Source of the DNA: Marinobacter gelidimuriae
Lineage (GTDB): Bacteria > Pseudomonadota > Gammaproteobacteria > Pseudomonadales > Oleiphilaceae
Assembly: GCF_000372805.1 (NCBI RefSeq)
Contig: NZ_KB889886.1
Location: 78,472-142,471 of the forward strand
Direction: 5' to 3'
Length of the DNA stretch: 64,000 nucleotides
The notes beneath the pieces were generated by a model. It did no database searches and was not told where the DNA came from. It saw only the letters and a program-made list of their open reading frames with translations. The position numbers and the translations under genes were made by a program. The stretch's first letter is position 1, and each line of letters starts with the position of its first letter. Below are positions 43,057 to 50,657 of this stretch, piece after piece.

Positions 43057-43532
43057 GCAAGAAAAAACCCGGTACTTCAAGCAGTACCATCGCGCTGAAC
43101 AAAAAAGCCAAACACGAATACCACATTGATGACCGCTTTGAGGCCGGTCTTTCCCTGCTGGGCTGGGAAGTAAAGTCCATGCGCGCAGGCAAAACACAGC
43201 TGACCGATTCTTACGTTCTGCTGAAAGGCGGCGAAGCCTGGCTATTGGGGACCCACATTACGCCGCTGACCACTGCGTCTACCCACGTAATTGCAGATCC
43301 CACACGAACTCGAAAACTGTTATTGCACGCCAAAGAAATCGCTAAAATTGTGGATTCGGTCGGCCAAGAAGGCCGTACCTGCATACCACTGGCGCTTTAC
43401 TGGAAAAAGAACAAAGTGAAGTGCGAGATCGCGCTGGTAAAAGGCAAAAAACTGTTCGACAAGCGCGCCACCGAGAAAGAACGGGATTGGAACCGCCAGA
43501 AGCAACGGGTGCTGCGCGAGGCTAATATCTGA
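43053..43532 (+). CDS. smpB: SsrA-binding protein SmpB
   Basis: 159 residues, complete ([35 protein letters not shown], then the C-terminal tail [28 protein letters not shown]). Binds tmRNA and takes it to stalled ribosomes. No Shine-Dalgarno is visible in the 20 bases before the ATG, which belong to the IscB element. The ATG overlaps the iscB stop (ATGA), so translation probably depends on reinitiation after iscB. A matching AAAGGA lies 1.7 kb upstream at the left edge of the element. 162 bp before ssrA. Confidence 0.96.
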   Translation: MSKKKPGTSSSTIALNKKAKHEYHIDDRFEAGLSLLGWEVKSMRAGKTQLTDSYVLLKGGEAWLLGTHITPLTTASTHVIADPTRTRKLLLHAKEIAKIVDSVGQEGRTCIPLALYWKKNKVKCEIALVKGKKLFDKRATEKERDWNRQKQRVLREANI

Positions 43533-43656
43533 GACAAGGCCCTAAATAACGGCGGCGTATGGAATAAGGAAGGCGCATGAGCAAGATTACGCAAACTCCC
43601 ATGTCCTGCCCCACGCAAGCGCAAGCAACCGGCTTAAATTCTCTGGCACACAGCCC

Positions 43657-43686
43657 TTGAAGTTAGCAGGAGCACCCACATATACT
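43657..43686 (+). promoter_or_regulatory. ssrA promoter
   Basis: TTGAAG (43657-43662), 18-bp spacing, TATACT (43681-43686), ending 8 bp before the tmRNA 5' end. Confidence 0.75.
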
Positions 43687-43694
43687 GTCGGTAA

Positions 43695-44058
43695 GGGGAC
43701 GACATGGCTTCGACGCTGGTGACAAACCCTTGGGTGCATGTCGAGATGGCAGCCAATCTCGTTAATCCAAAGCTGCAACGTAATAGTCGCAAACGACGAA
43801 AACTACTCGCTAGCAGCGTAAGCCGCTAGTCGTCCTGACTGGGTCGCCCGTAGCCTAGAGCTACATCTCAGGACGTCATCGCATACGGGATGCTCCTTTT
43901 TCCAGATCTCACTGGCTAAAGGCTAAGATCTAAAGAGATCGGTTTCTGCACCCTGACTTTCGGGTCGCTTGAACTTAAATTAATAGAGAGACGCTATGCA
44001 TGTAGATCTCAAGGCTGAGTGCTGGCGGACGCGGGTTCAATTCCCGCCGTCTCCACCA
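43695..44058 (+). ncRNA. ssrA: Transfer-messenger RNA (tmRNA, SsrA)
   Basis: 364 nt. The 5' end GGGGACGACATGGCTTCGACG and the 3' end GGGTTCAATTCCCGCCGTCTCCACCA form the alanyl-tRNA-like domain, with encoded CCA. The tag frame begins at GCA 43789 and encodes ANDENYSLAA then TAA (43821), a typical proteobacterial proteolysis tag. Rescues stalled ribosomes together with SmpB. The 3' 27 bp double as the attL core of the inovirus prophage; the mature RNA sequence stays intact. Confidence 0.97.
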
Positions 44059-44060
44059 AC
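44032..44060 (+). repeat. attL of the inovirus prophage (tmRNA 3' end)
   Basis: 29-bp direct repeat, identical to 52347-52375: it begins CGGGTTCAATTCCC and ends CTCCACCAAC. It covers the T-arm and acceptor 3' strand of tmRNA, a classic tyrosine-integrase target. Confidence 0.95.
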
Positions 44061-44072
44061 CAAACCGAATTA

Positions 44073-44097
44073 AGCCCCTGATTTTAGGGGCTTTTTT
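44073..44097 (+). terminator. ssrA terminator supplied by the prophage end
   Basis: AAGCCCCT pairs with AGGGGCTT around GATTTT, followed by six Ts. It lies inside the prophage, 15 bp after tmRNA, and so replaces the original terminator now beyond attR. Confidence 0.88.
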
Positions 44098-44117
44098 CGT
44101 TTCTAGACTTAAATTTT

Positions 44118-45128
44118 TTATGGATGTGTCAACGGAACGTCAACACCGGAGAAAGGATTAAGCCTCACGGCGTCCACAAGATGATCAGGAGAGAGGTGGG
44201 CATAGCGCATAGTCATGTTAATGGTGGAGTGACCGAGGATCTTCTGCAGAGTGAGGAGATGGCCACCGTTCATGGAAAAATGACTTGCAAACGTATGGCG
44301 CAAAACATGAGAACACTGACCCTTGGGCAACTGGATACCGGACTGATCAAGGCATCGTCGAAAGGCACTCAAAGAGCCAGAAAAATGAGAATAAAACACC
44401 AGGTGTTTCGTCAACTCCTGAAAAAGACCAGGCGAAAGAGGCACCGTGCGAGACTTGCCAGATTTTGTATTGACAAAGGTAACACTAGAATTACGTAAGT
44501 GACGCACTGTTAAACGCTCAACCTCACCCCACCTGGCCCCAGTTGAAAGGCAAAGGCGTGTCAATAAAAAAACATGAGGGTTAGCGGTAAAATTAGCAAT
44601 CGTGTGAAGCAGATGCTGAACCTGATCAGACGTGAGCCAGGACAACTCTATTTCATCCACACGAACGGGAGAAACGGACTCAATAGGGTTAGTGTAAGAA
44701 ATTTCGCGAAGCCGGTACAGTTCGTTATAGACGGCATTAAGGTAACCGAGATGGTTATTGAGAGTTTTTGGAGCTATGCCAGCTGAAACCTTTAAACCTC
44801 TATACTGCAAGAAATCTGCTGGTTTAAGTGATGATGCTACCGGATCGCTAAGAATAGAAGCGATAGCCAGCAACGAACATTTGCGCCTATAGCCATCCTT
44901 CAAATGAATACCCTTAGCACCGTACCAAAGATCGACAAGATGACTGATCGTGCGCTTGTCCTGGGCAGAAGGATTCCAGTCGTTACCCTGGGCATTGTGA
45001 GCTAACACAAACGATTCAAAACGGCGTGCCTCCAGCTTGGTATCAAAGCTTTTACGTATGCGACGAGATCCACGGCCGCCAGGCTGGATATCGACTTGCC
45101 AACGGCCCGTTGAAAGCTTCTTGATCAT
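44118..45128 (-). CDS. int: Tyrosine recombinase (phage integrase)
   Basis: 336 residues. N-terminal arm-binding domain, core-binding SAM-like domain, and the catalytic domain with Arg199 (TGARWGEVERL), His274-x-x-Arg277 (HVLRHTF), His300 (LGHS) and nucleophile Tyr309 (MRYAHL). Catalyses integration at the ssrA 3' end. The start overlaps the rep stop (ATGA), so integrase is translationally coupled to replication protein, an uncommon layout. Confidence 0.95.
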   Translation of the reverse strand: MIKKLSTGRWQVDIQPGGRGSRRIRKSFDTKLEARRFESFVLAHNAQGNDWNPSAQDKRTISHLVDLWYGAKGIHLKDGYRRKCSLLAIASILSDPVASSLKPADFLQYRGLKVSAGIAPKTLNNHLGYLNAVYNELYRLREISYTNPIESVSPVRVDEIELSWLTSDQVQHLLHTIANFTANPHVFLLTRLCLSTGARWGEVERLTVRHLRNSSVTFVNTKSGKSRTVPLSPGLFQELTKHLVFYSHFSGSLSAFRRCLDQSGIQLPKGQCSHVLRHTFASHFSMNGGHLLTLQKILGHSTINMTMRYAHLSPDHLVDAVRLNPFSGVDVPLTHP

Positions 45129-46381
45129 GAAGCCACCTTGGTAAGCAATCGACGGCGTATAAGTCCAATCTCTATGAGTTTGAAAAGCTCGTTCTTGCCA
45201 ATGCCTCGATTACGGTAATAACTGGTGAGATCTTCCCAAAGACCAGATGTTTTCAAACAATCCCAAGCCTGGCGAGGGTTAAAATAGTTGCGGGCGTAAA
45301 TGCTCATCAAATTACCGAATGCGAGAGAAACATTTTTCTCATTGCCGCAACCAGGCTGCTTTTTTAAACGTTTGTATGCCAAGCTTGGAGCATCCCAACC
45401 GAACGAGACGTCATCCCGAAGCTTAGTCCATACAGGGTGAATCAAGTCGCGTTTTACCTCAAACCTGTTGCGCTGTAAGGCATAGCGCCAAAGGCCTGTG
45501 AGGTGAGGGACAGCACCGGCGAAATCAACGATGGGCTCAATATCGGAACCTTGCCAAATTTCATTGACGATTCGATGATGAATCCGAATTTCAAGGCGCC
45601 AAACAGGCTTATCACGGTCATAGCAGGTGTCAGGGAATGACTCTTCACTAACAGCGCAGTCCCAGATACCCTCCATGAATGCGCGCTTGTCGGACACGTC
45701 AATTTCTTTCGATTTATCGTAAAGACAGGTCTGTAAACTATTGGCCTTGCCGAAAGTGTATGTCTCTCCACGACCGTTGACGGTTGAACCCGTCTCCCAT
45801 TCTATGGAACTGACCCCGTTGTAAACGCTGACCGTTTTTGCGCGTGTTACAAAGGATTGCGCAAAATGAGTTGGAGGCTCCCAACCTTGAAAATCAACGG
45901 CCAGGTGAATAGCAATACCGGACGATTCCATACCGGTCAGAAAGTGACGACCCCAGAACATCAATTCATGATGAATCTGATCACTGGTGCGCTCGTAAAG
46001 CCAGCGGGGAGACGTTTCAATCTTAACGTGGGTGCCCTGACTATCGGCTTCTGCATAGAAATTCTGAATCAGGATAGTGAGGCCGTATTCACGATTTTGT
46101 AAGATGTAACGGAAACCACCGCGGCGGCCAGACATAACCCGAAAAAGCGTGTTATTGACTGTCACAGTGGCGTCATGGCCGGAATCATAGGAATAGGCAA
46201 TTTCAGCGAGCAATTCAGGCTTCAGACGACCCTGAAAAAGCTGCCGAACCGTATCCACACCGCTCCAAAGAACGTTAACGCTGGAAAGATTAACCTGTTG
46301 ACCACCTGGACCAATAAAAAGATCACCCTTACCAACTTCAGCGGTTAAAATATCAAGACGTTCGAAATCATGACTAGACAT
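45125..46381 (-). CDS. Inovirus replication initiation protein
   Basis: 418 residues, Rep_trans/replication-initiation-factor type (RstA-like), expected to nick the phage origin for rolling-circle replication. Recognisable family stretches are GVDTVRQLF, HVKIETSPRWL, GIAIHLAVDFQGW, TFGKANSLQTCLYDKSKEI and WRLEIRIHHRIVNEIW. The gene sits downstream of zot, after a strong inverted repeat, rather than before the capsid block as in CTX-phi. Confidence 0.85.
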   Translation of the reverse strand: MSSHDFERLDILTAEVGKGDLFIGPGGQQVNLSSVNVLWSGVDTVRQLFQGRLKPELLAEIAYSYDSGHDATVTVNNTLFRVMSGRRGGFRYILQNREYGLTILIQNFYAEADSQGTHVKIETSPRWLYERTSDQIHHELMFWGRHFLTGMESSGIAIHLAVDFQGWEPPTHFAQSFVTRAKTVSVYNGVSSIEWETGSTVNGRGETYTFGKANSLQTCLYDKSKEIDVSDKRAFMEGIWDCAVSEESFPDTCYDRDKPVWRLEIRIHHRIVNEIWQGSDIEPIVDFAGAVPHLTGLWRYALQRNRFEVKRDLIHPVWTKLRDDVSFGWDAPSLAYKRLKKQPGCGNEKNVSLAFGNLMSIYARNYFNPRQAWDCLKTSGLWEDLTSYYRNRGIGKNELFKLIEIGLIRRRLLTKVAS

Positions 46382-46454
46382 AATTGTGGTTCTCTGTGGC
46401 TGTATGAAGATTAACGATGTTATCTATAAGACGTGTTACAGGGACGTCTAGGAA

Positions 46455-46515
46455 CGTTGCGCCGTGTGACCCAGTGCACCCGCTGCGCAGTCACCCTGGT
46501 TCACACGGCGCAACG
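46455..46515. promoter_or_regulatory. Large stem-loop between zot and rep
   Basis: CGTTGCGCCGTGTGA (46455-46469) pairs perfectly with TCACACGGCGCAACG (46501-46515); the 31-nt loop contains further pairing (CCAG.../...CTGG). It lies in the 145-bp gap between zot and rep. Candidate phage origin, packaging signal or terminator. Confidence 0.75.
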
Positions 46516-46526
46516 ACCGCAAATTC

Positions 46527-47786
46527 TTAATAATTGTTCTGTAAGCGCTCAGTGGCGCGGACCTGTTCAAGCCGCAACTGGTAACGCTCCTGTGGTGACA
46601 TCCTTGGAAGTTCTAAATCAGAAGTCACAAGAGGCTTATCTGGGCCGCAGTAGCTGGTGTGAAGCCTGACAGTGTCGCTCCTGTCCTCATTCATGATAAG
46701 AATCTCGCAGCGATCGACAAAGCGGACTATATGGCCAGCAGCTCGAAGGTTCTCGACGTTGTATCGTTCCTCTTTTGACGCAATTTCAGCAAAAATGACT
46801 TTTCCGGTTTCATCTTGAGCAATACCAGATATAACGAAGCCGGCGAATTTCTCAGAAAGGGTTAACGGCTTATCCAATTCATCGGAAAAAACACCAGGTG
46901 GCGTTATTCCCGATGAATCAGAAACATCCTCAGAAAGAGCATTTGGCACAGGAGCCTGAAGAACCTCCGGTTCCGGCTGCATGACAGACGCCAGAGCTAC
47001 ACCCGCAAGAAGACCGCCAATAAGCGCGGCCACCTTAGAAAATCGTTTTAAGTAGATCTTTGTTAATCGCATAAAGAACCGCCATGTTTTTTTGCAAGCG
47101 TATCTGCCGTGAGTGTAATGAGGTGGAAGCACCTGGTACATACCGTGCGGGTAATTATCTGAAAACATCTGTTTAGTATCAAAGGCGGGATAAAGATCAA
47201 CGCCGCGATACCACCAAGTATCCACTTTTAGACTATTGGGAAGATCACCGTATTTAACGATACCCATATGGATCTTTGGCTTAGAAATATGTTTGTTCGT
47301 AATCAACTTTGCAATTGTGTCTACAAGAGGATATTTCAACCGGTCAAGACGGCGACAGTACACGACAAACTCACCCACGCTTTTGCGTGCTTGTTTATCG
47401 ATCATACTGATATCTTGAATAATAAAAATTATATCCCAACCGAGCTTACGAGCATGAAGGAGCCACTCGATAAGGGCGGGACGATCTTTATCCTGCCAGC
47501 TTCGGGCGTTGAACCAAGTACCGCACTCATCAAGGACGATCAAACCATTTTTTTCTTCGTCGTAACTGAGGTTACCGGAACCTATGCCCACCATATCGTT
47601 CAGTGCCGGTTTATCTGGTAAACGATAAACAACCGTTTTTTTTGCATTTGGACCAATCAACTTGTTAAGACGCAATTCTAAATTCGTTGCCACTGGACGA
47701 CCTTCTATAAGAACATCGCGTATCTTGCCGACAGACGCCAACGTTTTACCGCTGCCGAGCTTACCAGTCACAAAATAAACAGCCAT
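46527..47786 (-). CDS. zot: Zot/pI-like filamentous phage assembly ATPase
   Basis: 419 residues from MAVYFVTGKLGSGKT, with Walker A GKLGSGKT at residues 8-15 and Walker B-like GLIVLDECGTWF. A single membrane helix (KVAALIGGLLAGVALASVM) near residue 260 is followed by a periplasmic C-terminal domain. Drives extrusion of the ssDNA virion through the envelope. Start overlaps the previous stop (TAATG); a longer frame adds 12 non-conserved codons. Confidence 0.93.
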   Translation of the reverse strand: MAVYFVTGKLGSGKTLASVGKIRDVLIEGRPVATNLELRLNKLIGPNAKKTVVYRLPDKPALNDMVGIGSGNLSYDEEKNGLIVLDECGTWFNARSWQDKDRPALIEWLLHARKLGWDIIFIIQDISMIDKQARKSVGEFVVYCRRLDRLKYPLVDTIAKLITNKHISKPKIHMGIVKYGDLPNSLKVDTWWYRGVDLYPAFDTKQMFSDNYPHGMYQVLPPHYTHGRYACKKTWRFFMRLTKIYLKRFSKVAALIGGLLAGVALASVMQPEPEVLQAPVPNALSEDVSDSSGITPPGVFSDELDKPLTLSEKFAGFVISGIAQDETGKVIFAEIASKEERYNVENLRAAGHIVRFVDRCEILIMNEDRSDTVRLHTSYCGPDKPLVTSDLELPRMSPQERYQLRLEQVRATERLQNNY

Positions 47787-48097
47787 TAGACTAACTTCGA
47801 TTGAATGATGGTTATATTCCAATCATAAGCCCACTTCAAAGTTTTTGCGGAAACAATGGCTCCGAAACATCCTGCCGTATTTGAAGGCAAAAACATAAAG
47901 ACAGGACCAAAATCAGGAAAAGCCACGTAAATCCCATTAAGCAAAGCGTATATAGCAGCAACAAAGACGCCCGTAACAGTTACAAATGCAGCAACTACCA
48001 CTACCACTACCGCTACCCGCTTGGTTAAGAACTTAGCAAAAAAACCGGCTAGACCCGAGCCAATAGCACCCAGAACTGACGCAATGAATATAGCCAT
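47786..48097 (-). CDS. pVI-like minor coat protein (DUF2523-type)
   Basis: 103 residues, highly hydrophobic with three predicted membrane segments (IASVLGAIGSGLAGFFAKFLTKR, VAVVVVVVAAFVTVTGVFVAAIYALL, FMFLPSNTAGCFGAIVSAKTL). Its place between the pIII-like gene and zot and its profile match the Ace/pVI position of CTX-like phages. It starts immediately after the pIII-like stop. Confidence 0.75.
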   Translation of the reverse strand: MAIFIASVLGAIGSGLAGFFAKFLTKRVAVVVVVVAAFVTVTGVFVAAIYALLNGIYVAFPDFGPVFMFLPSNTAGCFGAIVSAKTLKWAYDWNITIIQSKLV

Positions 48098-49285
48098 TTA
48101 TGAGCCTCCTGTAGATTTAGGTTGTGTTACAATATTAAACATAAATATTAATGTATACGCATAAAACAAAAAACCCAAAAGATCTCTAATAACCGCCGTG
48201 TCGTCACACGTTATCTCAAAAGAAGCTAAACCATAACTCATGCCTACAGGTGCACATGAACCTTTGGGAATTATTCCTAATAAATTATCACCGATCAACT
48301 CAAGATTAGAATCAGCCTTCGTGCCCGACATAGGATTGTCAGACATAGTTTCCATAAGCTCATCGACACCGGTTCCAGCTATAGCAGCATCACCAGCCTC
48401 ACTTATATCAGACTCGTAATCACCAGGTGTTTTAGAACCTTCTGCCGTTAAGCTAGCCTCCAAGTTCTTAATATCGCCAGATAAACCGTCAATGCCTTTA
48501 TTTATTTCGGATAATTCTTTATTACCGAGCTTTTGTTGCTTTTCGGACGAACTACCGTCAGTTGTTGTACCCGAATCAGCCTGATTAGAGGGATCGCCGC
48601 CCTGGTCAGGAGGACGGGAATCAATCACGTCATTAGTATCATCACCATCCAGATTGCCGCCATTTTTTGGGTGATCCGGTGATTCGGGTTCGACTTTGTC
48701 GCCATCTGGGGTGAAACACACTTGCTCACCATTAAAAGATCCGCAGCCCTCCACAACTGGATCAACGCACGAAAAAGCGCCGTTCTTTGTGCCGCAAACG
48801 TTGTCGGGCTCAGGACAAACCGTTTTTCCGTCAACCTCGTAACAGGCAGGATCATCCGTTAGACACATTTCCATCCCGTCAGAATTTACAACGCAACCTT
48901 CGGGAACGCCATCGTCAGGATCATCTTTACCAATGGGGAGACATGTATCTCTCATGTCTCCTAACGTAATAAAACAAACAGATTTAGGTTCAACACATGA
49001 GCCGAACTCATCTATATAATCTGGAGAAACACAAGGCTCAGGAGCAGTAGACCAATAATATTTGAAAGTATTAGAAGGACCGGAATTGGTAGAAACTACG
49101 AAATAGCCGAAATAACCATAATGCAGAAGGTCGGGATTGTATTGACCTAAATCTCGACAATCATCATCACCTCGATAGACACGATTTTCACAAAGAGCTT
49201 TGGCTTCAGAGTAGGTATCAACAGAGTACGCAGGGCCCGAAAAAAGAGAAATTAAAGAGAAAGTTACGAAAAAAATTAATCTCAT
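48098..49285 (-). CDS. pIII-like receptor-binding minor coat protein
   Basis: 395 residues from MRLIFFVTFSLISLFSGPAYS (signal peptide). The ectodomain is Cys-rich (CENRVYRGDDDC, CVSPDYIDEFGSC, CFITLGDMRDTC, then three CxxxxxGxxxC-like units of ~20 residues), followed by a Gly/Asp/Ser-rich low-complexity linker (residues ~200-260) and a C-terminal membrane anchor (IRDLLGFLFYAYTLIFMFNIV). This N-domain, linker, anchor layout is that of filamentous phage adsorption proteins. The ATG lies just after a terminator hairpin, so the longer TTG frame to 49363 is rejected. Confidence 0.85.
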   Translation of the reverse strand: MRLIFFVTFSLISLFSGPAYSVDTYSEAKALCENRVYRGDDDCRDLGQYNPDLLHYGYFGYFVVSTNSGPSNTFKYYWSTAPEPCVSPDYIDEFGSCVEPKSVCFITLGDMRDTCLPIGKDDPDDGVPEGCVVNSDGMEMCLTDDPACYEVDGKTVCPEPDNVCGTKNGAFSCVDPVVEGCGSFNGEQVCFTPDGDKVEPESPDHPKNGGNLDGDDTNDVIDSRPPDQGGDPSNQADSGTTTDGSSSEKQQKLGNKELSEINKGIDGLSGDIKNLEASLTAEGSKTPGDYESDISEAGDAAIAGTGVDELMETMSDNPMSGTKADSNLELIGDNLLGIIPKGSCAPVGMSYGLASFEITCDDTAVIRDLLGFLFYAYTLIFMFNIVTQPKSTGGS

Positions 49286-49291
49286 TTTAGA

Positions 49292-49322
49292 AACCAAAAA
49301 GACCGCCCGAAGGCGGCCGGAC
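49292..49322 (-). terminator. Terminator between major coat gene and pIII-like gene
   Basis: On the minus strand, GGCCGCC, loop TTCG, GGCGGTC, then five Ts. Filamentous phages place a strong terminator directly after the major coat gene so that it is expressed far above the minor proteins. Confidence 0.88.
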
Positions 49323-49343
49323 GTGTACCGAAAAAACCGGTTT

Positions 49344-49583
49344 TTAGGTGGCTTTATTGGCAAACTTCTTGAACAACTTCATCACGATGAAACCACCGAC
49401 GATTGTTCCAAGCACTGGCCAAGCCAGTACTAACAGAGCCGCAAAATCGGAGGAAATGCCAGTAAAAGCCGTTCCTACAGCTACCGGAAGCTCAGCAGCT
49501 GCCGACGTTGACAGTGCAGTAAAACCACCGGCTACAACTACAAGAACGCCGTTCTTTTTAACCAATTTTAAAGTTTTTTTCAT
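49344..49583 (-). CDS. Major coat protein (pVIII-like)
   Basis: 79-residue precursor: basic N-terminus (KKTLKLVKKNG), hydrophobic leader with cleavage after STSAAA, acidic-leaning surface segment ELPVAVGTAF...SSDF, a single membrane helix (AALLVLAWPVLGTIVGGFIVM) and a basic tail KLFKKFANKAT that would contact the ssDNA. A textbook inovirus coat layout. Confidence 0.93.
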   Translation of the reverse strand: MKKTLKLVKKNGVLVVVAGGFTALSTSAAAELPVAVGTAFTGISSDFAALLVLAWPVLGTIVGGFIVMKLFKKFANKAT

Positions 49584-49699
49584 GACGAAACCTCATCTGC
49601 AAATTTTCTGAAGATTAATATTTTAAGGCTTATGGAGTATCCAATCACCCAGGCAACGACAAAATAGCCGAAGTATTGCAACAGGTCCGATTCGTTCAT
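49580..49699 (-). CDS. 39-residue inovirus membrane peptide (pVII/pIX position)
   Basis: Too short for usual gene calling. Reads MNESDLLQYFGYFVVAWVIG then YSISLKILIFRKFADEVSS. One membrane helix with a basic C-terminal side. Its stop overlaps the major coat start, and its start overlaps the stop of the next upstream peptide (ATGA). Position and size suit the tip proteins pVII/pIX, needed at the leading end of the virion; function is inferred from context. Confidence 0.8.
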   Translation of the reverse strand: MNESDLLQYFGYFVVAWVIGYSISLKILIFRKFADEVSS

Positions 49700-49842
49700 C
49701 GTTGGTGACCTGCTATCCAGCCGAGTGCAAACGTTAGAATGCACCCGAGCGCGAATTGCATGTTATTGAGGTTGTTTAAAGCCTCAATTATTAAATGAGA
49801 TTGACCCATTTGAGCACCAGGTAAAGAAATAAACGCTGACAT
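49696..49842 (-). CDS. 48-residue inovirus membrane peptide (pVII/pIX position)
   Basis: Reads MSAFISLPGAQMGQSHLIIE then ALNNLNNMQFALGCILTFAL then GWIAGHQR. One membrane helix near the C-terminus. Its start overlaps the pV-like stop (TAATG) and its stop overlaps the 39-residue peptide. Same reasoning as its neighbour; together they form a pair in the order pV, 48, 39, pVIII. Confidence 0.8.
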   Translation of the reverse strand: MSAFISLPGAQMGQSHLIIEALNNLNNMQFALGCILTFALGWIAGHQR

Positions 49843-50162
49843 TACACTGACTTCTTAGCCGGATCTGGCTGTTGCTGGTTCCGTTGCCCAGGCACAATGC
49901 CAATAATGTGAGGCTGACTTTTACCATTAGCGGCCTTTTTCAGCTTGGCAATCAGTTTGACAGACTGGCCACTTTTGAAACCGTCAGAACTCAGCTGATC
50001 AAATACCGATGGATCAGCGGCTATTTTTGTAATTTCAAGTCCCAGGGTATTTGCGGCGTTGTCCCCTACTGGATTCTGGCCAGTAAAGATGGAGCAGTAT
50101 GTATTTCCCTCAACGGTGACTTTGTTGCAGCTAAATACTGTAGCCGTCATTTCAAATTGCAT
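49842..50162 (-). CDS. ssDNA-binding protein, pV-like
   Basis: 106 residues, small beta-rich protein with no membrane segment (MTATVFSCNKVTVEGNTYCSIFTGQNP, VKLIAKLKKAANGKSQPHIIGIVP), and a disordered Gln/Lys tail. Position directly before the small coat genes and OB-like composition match inovirus gpV/RstB proteins that coat the new ssDNA strand before packaging. Confidence 0.72.
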   Translation of the reverse strand: MQFEMTATVFSCNKVTVEGNTYCSIFTGQNPVGDNAANTLGLEITKIAADPSVFDQLSSDGFKSGQSVKLIAKLKKAANGKSQPHIIGIVPGQRNQQQPDPAKKSV

Positions 50163-50220
50163 GGTATTACTCCGCGTTTTTTGCCGTTTTATAGGCGTTG
50201 GTTTTTACGAGCTTTGGGTT

Positions 50221-50391
50221 TTACTTATTGATATCGAAAAGGCCGAAATAAAGACGCTTTATTAAGAGCGCTTCTTGTTCACGTAGCGCAATGCTGAAAG
50301 TAGGTTCCTGTCCAAAAGAAATTTCACGTTTCCAGAAGGCAATGCTCTGAGAAATGGCCGTTAATTGACGCTCCAGTAATCGCTGAAGCAT
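50221..50391 (-). CDS. Small phage protein of unknown function
   Basis: 56 residues from MLQRLLERQLTAISQSIAFW to the end GLFDINK; amphipathic helical. The frame stays open upstream to 50658, but that extension runs through the hairpin-rich intergenic region and gives an arginine- and proline-rich, low-complexity sequence that is probably not translated. No function recognised. Confidence 0.45.
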   Translation of the reverse strand: MLQRLLERQLTAISQSIAFWKREISFGQEPTFSIALREQEALLIKRLYFGLFDINK

Positions 50392-50456
50392 GAGGCTTTC
50401 GATGTCCGTAATATTAATCGCAACCCGTCCCGGGCAGGCTCTAGTCGCTATGCTCC

Positions 50457-50657
50457 CTGCAACGACAGTTGCAGCCCTTACGGGTAATGATCCCTGTTGC
50501 CTGCCGCGCTCCGCTTGCCTCGACTGCTCACAGTTCGGAATCAAAGGGGGGTTCGCCCCCCTCGACACCGTCTCCGCTCTTTTACCGGCAACATGAGGCA
50601 CGGCCTGATCATTGCAAGGCCAGGCGCTACGCGTGCTGCGCAGCCTTGCAATGATCA
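50457..50657. promoter_or_regulatory. Structured phage intergenic region (candidate origin and packaging signal)
   Basis: Three perfect hairpins in 200 bp. CTGCAAC-GACA-GTTGCAG is at 50457-50474. GGGGGG-TTCG-CCCCCC is at 50546-50561. A 15-bp stem TGATCATTGCAAGGC (50606-50620) pairs with its complement 50643-50657 around a GC-rich loop. This resembles the clustered hairpins of filamentous phage intergenic regions that hold plus/minus origins and the packaging signal. Confidence 0.75.

Noticed and set aside
43577..43660. 27-codon frame with good Shine-Dalgarno between smpB and ssrA
   Set aside because: Starts ATGAGCAAG after AAGGAAGG but has no conserved feature and runs into the ssrA promoter; too weak to call.
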